Assembly: GCA_024645065.1 (NCBI GenBank)
Contig: JAHEGP010000060.1
Coordinates: forward strand, 1-14,049
Origin: Cellvibrionales bacterium
Lineage (GTDB): Bacteria; Pseudomonadota; Gammaproteobacteria; Pseudomonadales; JAHEGP01
DNA: 14,049 bases
Direction: 5' to 3'
A program made the position numbers and the translations under genes. Every line of letters begins with the position of its first letter. Position 1 is the stretch's first letter. This document shows, piece after piece, positions 6,762 through 13,299 of the stretch. Under the pieces are notes generated by a model that saw nothing but the letters and a program-made list of their open reading frames with translations, was not told where the DNA came from and did not search any database.

Positions 6762-7862
6762 TCAGCCTTCCAGGGGCACGTAGCGCGCTCGGTTGCGGCC
6801 TTCCTGTTTAGCGCGATAGAGCGCCTGGTCGGCCCGGGTAATCAATTGTTGCGCAATGCCAGCGCTGTCCCCACCAGCAGCACCGGGCCGATGCCAGCAA
6901 CTGTAACCCACCGAACAACTCAGGCGAAAGCTCTCGCCCTTGTCGTCATGCAGTGGCCTTGCAACGACTGCAAGGTTGATCCGCTCGGCAATTCCCTCAG
7001 CCTGAGTCTCATCGCAAGCAGGCAACAGTGCCACAAACTCTTCACCGCCATAGCGCGACAATATGTCTGTCGGCCGCAGCATTTCGCCGATACTCCCGGC
7101 AATCAGGGTTAAAACACGATCACCACAGGGATGACCATAGCGATCATTGACCCGCTTGAAATGATCAAGATCAACAAACATCGCCGTTAAAGGTAAATTT
7201 GAGCGCACGGCACGAGCGCATTCTTCGCGCAACGACTGCTCGAACCCGCGACGATTCAAGACCCCGGTCAGAGTGTCGACCAGGCTTTGCTGATGCAACA
7301 GCTCGCGATTACTGCAATTTTCCAGGCAGATGGCCACCAGCGCCGCAAAGTGGGTGAGAAGGTCGCTTGACAACAGCCGAAGCATCGGCGGCGCTCCGGC
7401 GGAATCGAAGCGGAGGCAGCCCATCAACACACCCTGTCGCACCAGGGGCATCAGCAACGCCTGGTCGCCATTAGTCCCTGATTCCGTCGCGCGCACTTTC
7501 ACTCCCAGCGGAAACTGCCGCTGGAGAATGTCGATGTCGTCGACCAATGTCAGCTTGGGAGGCAGGCCAGCGGAGCTTTTGCCGAGACAGCTGGACCATG
7601 CGTGCTCAGCGTCTAGCAGCTGCATGCTGACACTGGCCAGCCCGAAGTAAGCCCGGGCCTGGCATAGCAATAAATTTAGCAGGGAGTCCAAATCCTGGCT
7701 GCGAATCATCTGCAGCTCAAAATGCTGCCAATGCCACAGCGCTTGTTCCCGGTTTTGGCAGTTTTGCAGCAGCTTTGCGTAGGCGCGCTGATGATACTCG
7801 GCGTCGGCACGAGCCGAAACGGCCAAATCAGGTTTGTTATCGCTTAAGGGGTCATTGCTCAT
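6762..7862 (-). CDS. Diguanylate cyclase with GAF/DUF484-like sensor and active GGEEF domain
   Basis: GGDEF enzymes condense two GTP into c-di-GMP. From ATG 7862 the protein has 366 residues: a Gln/Arg-rich helical start, a GAF- or DUF484-like domain (about 45-190) and a GGDEF domain (about 193-362). Metal-binding Asp231 lies in FVDLDHFK, the NDRYGH and GD segments are standard, and the active-site loop is GGEEF (272-276). An inhibitory-site RPTD (263-266) precedes it at the canonical five-residue spacing, so product feedback is expected. No membrane helix is seen, so the enzyme is cytosolic. The frame stays open to a TTG at 7929-7931, which would add 23 residues including a Lys-rich stretch. 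Neither start has a strong SD; I prefer the ATG because a promoter candidate places transcription initiation close to the TTG. The gene diverges from the degenerate GGDEF gene. Confidence 0.92.
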   Translation of the reverse strand: MSNDPLSDNKPDLAVSARADAEYHQRAYAKLLQNCQNREQALWHWQHFELQMIRSQDLDSLLNLLLCQARAYFGLASVSMQLLDAEHAWSSCLGKSSAGLPPKLTLVDDIDILQRQFPLGVKVRATESGTNGDQALLMPLVRQGVLMGCLRFDSAGAPPMLRLLSSDLLTHFAALVAICLENCSNRELLHQQSLVDTLTGVLNRRGFEQSLREECARAVRSNLPLTAMFVDLDHFKRVNDRYGHPCGDRVLTLIAGSIGEMLRPTDILSRYGGEEFVALLPACDETQAEGIAERINLAVVARPLHDDKGESFRLSCSVGYSCWHRPGAAGGDSAGIAQQLITRADQALYRAKQEGRNRARYVPLEG

Positions 7863-7907
7863 CTTGCTTTTGTATCCCGGGCAGCCCTGTTTTCTAGCTT
7901 TTTTGCC

Positions 7908-7923
7908 TGGCTTTTTCAAGCCA
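7908..7923 (-). other. GAAA-tetraloop hairpin in the diguanylate cyclase leader
   Basis: On the minus strand TGGCTT-GAAA-AAGCCA forms a perfect 6-bp stem with a stable GNRA loop. It lies about 46 nt upstream of ATG 7862, in the putative 5' leader, and is followed by an A-rich stretch rather than U residues. It is therefore not a terminator for this strand. A role in mRNA stability or translation control is possible but only inferred. Confidence 0.35.
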
Positions 7924-7937
7924 ACTGGCAATATTCA

Positions 7938-7967
7938 GCTATATTTACCGAAAGTAAAATTGATCAA
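7938..7967 (-). promoter_or_regulatory. Weak promoter candidate for the diguanylate cyclase gene
   Basis: Read on the minus strand, TTGATC (7967-7962) and TATAGC (7943-7938) are 18 bp apart. Each matches the sigma70 consensus at 4 of 6 positions. The -35 box falls inside the 12-bp palindrome. Transcription would start near 7931, about 70 nt before ATG 7862. Confidence 0.3.
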
Positions 7968-7969
7968 TT
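7958..7969. promoter_or_regulatory. 12-bp perfect palindrome between two divergent GGDEF-family genes
   Basis: AATTGATCAATT is a perfect two-fold symmetric sequence in an AT-rich part of the 145-bp divergent region. It lies 38 bp before the plus-strand start (8008) and about 96 bp before the minus-strand start (7862). Its position suits an operator serving one or both genes; no cognate regulator is encoded in the window. Confidence 0.4.
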
Positions 7970-8007
7970 CACACCTGATTTCAACCTTTTTGCAGGCAGC
8001 GTACGGC

Positions 8008-9477
8008 ATGACCAATGTAGCGCAGCCAACAGCAGCTCCTATCGACTATGCCGGTATCGAACACTCCAATTTCTCCTCTTGCGGCTTGCCATTGCTGGTC
8101 ACACTGCTCGCAAGCTCCGTTGAGACGGCGTTCGCCGGGCAGAGCGCGGACAGCGCGAGGCCTGGCAGCGCGCTGTATCTTGCAGCAATGAACAGCGGGG
8201 CCGGGGAAATATCGGGTTTTTCCCTAAAGCTCGGAGTCAGCGCAGGCATCCTGCTGTGTGCCGGACTATTGGCCGCGTCATTGTGGCGATATTGTGGCGG
8301 CCAGCGCTATCGCTACGCGCTGGGGTACTATTGCTGTATCGGCTTGATTCTCGGCGTCACCGGTATGGCTGATAACGCCGACATGTGGCTGCTGGATCCG
8401 GCACGTATCTCGTTGTTACTTTTAAGCCTGGCGAGTATCGCAGGGGCAGCTTTATGCCTGGCTCTGCTTTACCCCTACCAGCCCCTGAATTTTGTGCGCA
8501 GGTCTCTTCAGTTCGCTCTGGCTATAAATGCTTTGGTGTTAGTAGCGACGGCTGGGATTTTTTCTTTGAAAACGGCAGCCTTTGCATGCGTATCCAGTGC
8601 CATGGGTACTTGCCTGGTAGCGGCTGTCGCCAGCGGGGTGTGCAGCTGGCAACAGCCAAAGACCGGCTTGCACCCCCAATCGCAGGACTGGCAACTCAGA
8701 CCACTATTACTTTTCGGATGCAGCTGGCTGGCAATTGCAGGCGGGTTGCTGGTTTTCATTCTGCCCGCGGCCCCAATCGCAGCCTTCCGGGGCGCGCAGG
8801 GTAACGCTCTGTTAACGGGACTTGATCTGCAGTTGCTCCTGATGAGTGCGGCACTTCTGGATCAGGCATGGCTGGAATACCGGGATCATCTCCAGTTTCA
8901 CCTGCAGGCCGGTGAGCAAGCGAGACACTCCAGCTCGCAGTTACGCGCCCGCTTTCAAAAACTGACCCGACACAACCAGGAATTGAGTGAAATGCTGCGC
9001 CAGGGGGATAGACTCGACCCGGCGTCGGGTCTGCTTTCTGCCAGAGCGTTGCACCGCGAACTGGACCGCGAACACAAAACCGCCGTTCGCTATGGGATGG
9101 CCCTATCTGTGATTGTTGTCCAACTTGACCAGCCCCTCACCTGCGATGATGAGGATGACGCCAGCACGGCCCCGGCGGGAATTGCTACTTTGGCGCGACT
9201 TGTAAGCTCATCTCTGCAGCGACCGGGAGATATCGGCGGACGTATCACTAGCAACCGTATCGCTGTAGTATTACCCTACACCGGAACAGCTGGCGCTCGC
9301 CATGTGATTGAACGAATCAGGCAGGGCACCGGGGAAGCCTCCCCGGACCAGACATTTCAGGGCACTGACCTGCATTTCGGTGTCGCCAGTACTGAAACAC
9401 AACTAGCGCGCCACGCCGACGATCTGCTCGAGACTGCCATGGGGCAAGTGGGGGAAAAGCTTAGCCAGCCCGGCTAA
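8008..9477 (+). CDS. Multi-pass membrane protein with degenerate GGDEF domain retaining the RxxD I-site
   Basis: From ATG 8008 the protein has 489 residues. A hydrophobic segment ending in AFA (about 27-43) may be a signal peptide or first helix. Several membrane helices follow (about 73-93, 103-120, 132-154, 166-187, 192-211, 231-255 and 264-285), reminiscent of 7TMR-DISM proteins but without their large periplasmic domain. Next come a coiled-coil-like linker (about 296-334) and a GGDEF-like domain (about 337-485) that begins DPASGLL in place of D-LTGL. The active-site loop is TSNRI (414-418) instead of GGDEF, and the FK..ND and GH..GD motifs are missing, so cyclase activity is not expected. 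R405-P-G-D408 sits five residues before the loop, exactly where an inhibitory site binds c-di-GMP. This architecture suggests a membrane c-di-GMP receptor, as known for the PelD type. The open frame extends upstream, but no earlier ATG yields a plausible protein; the SD at 8008 is weak. The arnT-like gene follows after 58 nt. Confidence 0.82.
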   Translation: MTNVAQPTAAPIDYAGIEHSNFSSCGLPLLVTLLASSVETAFAGQSADSARPGSALYLAAMNSGAGEISGFSLKLGVSAGILLCAGLLAASLWRYCGGQRYRYALGYYCCIGLILGVTGMADNADMWLLDPARISLLLLSLASIAGAALCLALLYPYQPLNFVRRSLQFALAINALVLVATAGIFSLKTAAFACVSSAMGTCLVAAVASGVCSWQQPKTGLHPQSQDWQLRPLLLFGCSWLAIAGGLLVFILPAAPIAAFRGAQGNALLTGLDLQLLLMSAALLDQAWLEYRDHLQFHLQAGEQARHSSSQLRARFQKLTRHNQELSEMLRQGDRLDPASGLLSARALHRELDREHKTAVRYGMALSVIVVQLDQPLTCDDEDDASTAPAGIATLARLVSSSLQRPGDIGGRITSNRIAVVLPYTGTAGARHVIERIRQGTGEASPDQTFQGTDLHFGVASTETQLARHADDLLETAMGQVGEKLSQPG

Positions 9478-9535
9478 ATCGGTTAACGCCAGGCATGGCC
9501 GGCAAACGGCATAGCGGAGCCCATGACAACTAGAC

Positions 9536-11299
9536 ATGTCGCAGACTGAATCACAGCCCGAGGTGCACAATAAAACGCCGGCTACACCCTACGATAACAC
9601 GCCTGAATTAGATCGATTTCTTGAACGGCGCGGCGCCATCCTGTTACTGGCATTCTGGCTTTTGGCCTACATTCTGCCTCTGGGGTGGCGTCCACTGGTC
9701 CAACCAGACGAGATTCGTTATGGTGAAATAGCCAGGGAAATGCTCGATTCGGGGGATTGGGTCGTTCCCCGTTTGAGTGGGCTACGTCATTTCGAGCGCC
9801 CGCCACTGGGGCACTGGCTAAACGCCGTTTCGCTATCAATATTTGGCGAGAACGCGTTCGCAGTGCGCTTCATATCCTCCTTGTGTATTGGCCTTATCGG
9901 CGCCGCCAGCTGGCATTTCACACGACGCTATAGCGGCTCACAGGTCGCGGGCCTGATTGCCGGCATTGCTTTCCTGTCAACCCCGGCGGCTCTCGCAGTG
10001 GGAAACTATGCCTTGCTCGACGGTATCGTCGCCCTCTGGCTTACCCTGGCGATGATGAGTTTCTATCATGGTTTGCATGGGGAATCGGCACTCACACGCC
10101 AGGGGTATTACGCGTTGTTCGGGCTGATGTGCGGCCTGGCTTTTCTCACCCACGGTCTGCTCTCCCTGTTGATGCCGCTGGCGGTGGTGGTGCCTTTCCT
10201 GCTTTGGCAGAAACGTGGCCGCGAATTAATCCGTTGCCTGCCGATTGCGACCATAATGGCTCTGCTCGTCGCCGCTCCGTGGTCCTGGTTGATCTATCAG
10301 CGCGAGCCGGATTTCTGGCGCCACTACTTCTGGGTAGAACACCTGCAGTACTACACCGGCGCAGAAGAGAGCGAGGAATTCTGGTTCTACCTGCCCGTCA
10401 TTATAGTGGGGGCGTTCCCGTGGCTGATACTGCTCATTGGCGCCCCCTGGCAATCATTGCGCAACCAGAGCAATCCCCGGATCAACAGCCTGATTCGCTA
10501 TTGCCTGTGCTGGGGCGGCTTTGGCCTGCTGTTTTTCTCCCTGGCCAGGTCTAAATCGCAAATGTACATACTGCCCTGCATACCGGTGCTGGTTATCCTC
10601 CTGGGCGTGGGGGCGTCCAGGCTTATCAGGGAAGCCAGGGAAACCCTGTTCATCAACGGGATACAGGTTTGTCGCGTTATCCTGGTGCTGATGCTGTTAG
10701 CCGCAGTGCTCAACTTTACGGCAGGTATCGGAGCTCCCGCATGGCGGGTGCATGAAACGGTGGAGTGGGTCTGGTTCTGCGGCGTGCTGCTAGCCTGGAT
10801 AGGCATCCTTAGAATGGCTATTGCAACGCCGCTCACGGCCCGTCACTGGGTCGTTGCCCTGGGCACCGTGCCGATGTTCGCTCTTATTCCGCTGTTCCTG
10901 CCAGAACTGGTCTATGCTGGCAAAATGCCCGGATCCTTTATCAAGGATCAGGCGACAACGGTGACTGATGACACCATTGTCGCAACGGATTCAACCCTGC
11001 TGGCATCAGCCAGTTGGTACCTGAAGCGCACTGATATCTATCTGGTGGGAGGTATGGGCGAGTACCAATACGGACTCAGCTATCCAGACGCCAGCTTTCG
11101 CCACGTCGAGTTCCATGAATTCAGCGACTTTATCCAGCGCGCCAAGCAGCCCATTGCCTATTTTGACAAATTCGGCCGGCGCCCCCCGGACAATCTGCCC
11201 GCAGGCGCCAGCGAAGGCGTGATGGGTCGATTTATTTTATTTCGACTGTACCCGCCTCGACCAAACCAATCCAGCCTGCCATCCGAGCGGCCTGACTAA
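9536..11299 (+). CDS. arnT: ArnT-like undecaprenyl-phosphate-sugar:lipid A glycosyltransferase (GT83/PMT family)
   Basis: ArnT moves 4-amino-4-deoxy-L-arabinose from undecaprenyl phosphate to lipid A on the periplasmic face of the inner membrane. The 587-residue protein is colinear with E. coli ArnT (550). Shared landmarks are QPDE-RY-EI-REML (56-70, acidic Asp58-Glu59), the GLR-FE segment (82-87), an ALLD motif with the second acidic residue Asp162, FWVEHLQ (265-271), the WFYLPVIIVG segment (283-292), an FFSLA..K..YILPC stretch (333-348) and the soluble C-terminal domain with YQYGLSYPDA (510-519). About a dozen membrane helices are apparent. Two lysines conserved in the family are replaced: FEKP reads FERP (Arg88) and TKG reads THG (His206), so donor or acceptor may differ from classical ArnT. 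The SD is weak; GGAG at 9516-9519 is 16 nt from the start. No arnA, arnB, arnC or arnD is in the window. It probably shares a transcript with the membrane protein before it. Confidence 0.8.
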   Translation: MSQTESQPEVHNKTPATPYDNTPELDRFLERRGAILLLAFWLLAYILPLGWRPLVQPDEIRYGEIAREMLDSGDWVVPRLSGLRHFERPPLGHWLNAVSLSIFGENAFAVRFISSLCIGLIGAASWHFTRRYSGSQVAGLIAGIAFLSTPAALAVGNYALLDGIVALWLTLAMMSFYHGLHGESALTRQGYYALFGLMCGLAFLTHGLLSLLMPLAVVVPFLLWQKRGRELIRCLPIATIMALLVAAPWSWLIYQREPDFWRHYFWVEHLQYYTGAEESEEFWFYLPVIIVGAFPWLILLIGAPWQSLRNQSNPRINSLIRYCLCWGGFGLLFFSLARSKSQMYILPCIPVLVILLGVGASRLIREARETLFINGIQVCRVILVLMLLAAVLNFTAGIGAPAWRVHETVEWVWFCGVLLAWIGILRMAIATPLTARHWVVALGTVPMFALIPLFLPELVYAGKMPGSFIKDQATTVTDDTIVATDSTLLASASWYLKRTDIYLVGGMGEYQYGLSYPDASFRHVEFHEFSDFIQRAKQPIAYFDKFGRRPPDNLPAGASEGVMGRFILFRLYPPRPNQSSLPSERPD

Positions 11300-11448
11300 A
11301 ACGGGAGTGTTGGTTGTCGACCTTGCCCAAATGAAGCTCTTTTTATTAACCGAACCTTGGCCCAGGCCGGGCTACAGGCGCTAGCCGGCGCGGCGCAAAA
11401 CCTGATGGCAGCATAACCGGCAGGGCTACCCAGAGCCCTTCAAGGCCG

Positions 11449-11506
11449 CAGCGGTATTTGTTCACAGTCGCGACGCAAAGGAATCGTCGGCCTCACCGCT
11501 GTTTTT
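11449..11506 (+). terminator. Possible structured terminator after the arnT-like gene
   Basis: CAGCGGT (11449-11455) pairs perfectly with ACCGCTG (11495-11501), which is followed at once by TTTTT (11502-11506). The 39-nt interior contains a second stem, CGACG (11471-11475) with CGTCG (11485-11489). The long interior makes it atypical. Another inverted repeat, AGGGCT/AGCCCT (11422-11427/11434-11439), lies just upstream. The rest of the 257-bp gap (11300-11556) shows no supported gene. A lone TATACT at 11517-11522 could be a -10 box for the next gene, but I see no matching -35. Confidence 0.4.
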
Positions 11507-11556
11507 CCCCGTAATCTATACTGTTACGAGTGAAACCGGGAACTTGAGCTACAGCA

Positions 11557-12387
11557 ATGAGATATACCACCGAAGGCACCGAAAACAACAGTTGCAGCGA
11601 CAGTAAAATCCAAAGCAATGCGAGTGTTGTTGTACTGATATCACACCGAAATGACCTCGAGGGACTCGGGTGCAGCCTTGCTTCGCTGACCGCGGAGGGT
11701 GTTGCCGTTGTGGTGGTAGACAACGCCAGCGCCAAGCCGCCGAAAGAAAAAAGCCTGCGTGAAGCTCACCCTCAGCTCGACCGGCTGCACGTTATTCATC
11801 TGGCGGAGAATATTGGTACCGCTCAAGCCCTGAACGTCGGGATGGCTTACGCCAACAACGACACTTATATCGCAAGGCTGGACTGCAAAGACACCTGTCT
11901 GCCCGGCCGCATCGAAAAGCAGCGGGCATTTCTCGATACCCACCCTGACTGCCACCTGGTGGGCAGCTGGGTTGAGGCACTTGATGGCGACTCGCAGCAA
12001 GGTCAAGTGCTGCGCTTCCCGACCGAGCACGCTGCGATTTTTGCCGCCATGTATCGGCACAATGTTTTCTGTCATTCTGCGACGATGTTCCGGCGCGACA
12101 GCGCGCTGGCCCTAGGTGGTTACCCGGCCCGTTATCATGCGGCAGAAGACTACGCCCTGTTCTTCGCGATGGCCCAAAAATACAAGGTCGCCAATCTTCC
12201 GGAAGTACTGGTGCAATGTCGCAGCGTCCGGCAAAGCCTCCCCTCGCGCCAGGTCAGAGCACGCATGCTGTCCTCAATTCGCATTATCGTCAGGAATATG
12301 CAGCCCGGCTATTTATTGTCTGCATCACGTAGTATAGCCAGCGCCAGCGGCCGCCTCGCTCGGGGTGTTGATGGCGAGATTCTCTAG
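11557..12387 (+). CDS. Family 2 glycosyltransferase (soluble, GT-A fold)
   Basis: This is a 276-residue cytosolic GT2 enzyme that would transfer a sugar from a nucleotide donor to a glycan, lipid or surface acceptor. The GT-A core spans roughly 23-205: VVVVDNAS with Asp55 for nucleotide binding, the ENIGTAQALN segment (84-93), the divalent-metal motif region LDCKD (108-112) and a late acidic pair, Glu197-Asp198, in HAAEDYALF. Where most members read D-A-D-D, this protein has Asp109-Cys-Lys-Asp112, so the second Asp of DxD is Lys111. Activity is still plausible through Asp112. No membrane helix is seen, unlike ArnC. The first 20 residues look disordered and Ser/Asn-rich. ATG 11557 has only a weak upstream GAG. 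The gene is not tightly linked to arnT and ends 9 bp from the convergent ABC gene. Acceptor and pathway cannot be named. Confidence 0.85.
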   Translation: MRYTTEGTENNSCSDSKIQSNASVVVLISHRNDLEGLGCSLASLTAEGVAVVVVDNASAKPPKEKSLREAHPQLDRLHVIHLAENIGTAQALNVGMAYANNDTYIARLDCKDTCLPGRIEKQRAFLDTHPDCHLVGSWVEALDGDSQQGQVLRFPTEHAAIFAAMYRHNVFCHSATMFRRDSALALGGYPARYHAAEDYALFFAMAQKYKVANLPEVLVQCRSVRQSLPSRQVRARMLSSIRIIVRNMQPGYLLSASRSIASASGRLARGVDGEIL

Positions 12388-12396
12388 ACCCAATGG

Positions 12397-13299
12397 TCAG
12401 GCAACCTGCTCGGCACCCTGCTGGTTTAAGAACAGCTTTTCCAGCGTAAGCCGCGGTGTGATAGACAAAACACTGTGTCCCGCCGCCTGTATCTGTTGCA
12501 ACAAGTCCGGCAAGTCTTCCAAGCGAACCTGGCGAGACCAACGTTGGCCGGCCTCGTGCTGGTAGCCTTCGAGGGGCTCGTTCGCCTCGATATAGATATC
12601 GAACAGTCCGCGACTGCTGCGAAATAAATCGCTGGCAGTTTTGCAAGCCTCAATGCGTCCCTTGTCGATCAAGGCAAAACGGTCGGCGATGCGCTCGACG
12701 TCGTAGAGCACGTGAGAGGTAAAGAAAAGGGTCCCCCCACCGCGCCGATAATCCAGCAAGATTTCAACCACCTCACGCCGCCCCACCGGGTCGAGACCCG
12801 ACAAAGGCTCATCCAGTATCAACAGTCGCGGCTGGCAGGCCAGCGCATGGGCCAACGCCGTGCGCTGGGTCATGCCCTTGGACAAATTGCGAATGCGTTT
12901 TTTTGCAGCCTGGGCTATGCCAAAGCGCTCCAGCCAATCGTAGCAATGCTTTTTAATGTCTGGCACATTCAGCTGATGTTGCATCACCCCCATGCGCAGC
13001 AGCTCGTAAGGTGTTAGATAGTCGTATAGATAGGGGTTTTCCGGTACGTAGGACATGCCCAGCCGGGCGCGGGGGTCGCGGGAGTCGATGCCAAAGATAC
13101 TGGCACTGCCGGCGTCGGCGCGAATAATATCCATGATGATTTTGATGGAAGTGCTTTTGCCGGCCCCGTTGGCGCCGACAAAGCCAAAGGCCTCGCCCTC
13201 GCTGATGTCCAGTTCGACGCCGTGCAACACCTGAGTGCGCTTGCCGAATTTGCCAAAAAACTTATCCGCCTGCCTAACTTCTATCGCCTTTGTCGTCAC
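12397..13299 (-). CDS. ABC transporter ATP-binding protein (ABC-2 type exporter ATPase)
   Basis: This 300-residue ATPase subunit powers an exporter whose membrane partner is not in the window. Walker A GANGAGKST is at 42-50, the Q-loop region reads YVPENPYLYDYLT (84-96; E/N in place of Gln, as is common in this subgroup), the signature is LSKGM (139-143), Walker B LLILDEP with Glu164 is at 159-165, and the switch His196 lies in TSHV. All catalytic parts are present. The C-terminal 80 residues form an extra domain typical of ABC-2 exporter ATPases for lipids, polysaccharides or drugs. The start is a GTG whose last bases overlap the upstream stop (GTGA, 13296-13299), so translation is coupled to that gene. 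An AGCAGG lies about 8-13 nt upstream. The substrate is unknown; the glycosyltransferase nearby is convergent, so linkage to it is weak. Confidence 0.92.
   Translation of the reverse strand: MTTKAIEVRQADKFFGKFGKRTQVLHGVELDISEGEAFGFVGANGAGKSTSIKIIMDIIRADAGSASIFGIDSRDPRARLGMSYVPENPYLYDYLTPYELLRMGVMQHQLNVPDIKKHCYDWLERFGIAQAAKKRIRNLSKGMTQRTALAHALACQPRLLILDEPLSGLDPVGRREVVEILLDYRRGGGTLFFTSHVLYDVERIADRFALIDKGRIEACKTASDLFRSSRGLFDIYIEANEPLEGYQHEAGQRWSRQVRLEDLPDLLQQIQAAGHSVLSITPRLTLEKLFLNQQGAEQVA

Noticed and set aside
9523..9549. Eight-codon leader frame before arnT with its own GGAG
   Set aside because: The GGAG is only 3 nt from this ATG, the peptide shows no attenuation codons, and such short frames are common by chance.
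11307..11384. Small frame (GTG 11307 or ATG 11331) after arnT encoding 17-25 residues
   Set aside because: The GGGAG overlaps the GTG itself and the ATG has no usable SD; no hydrophobic helix or known small-protein pattern is convincing.
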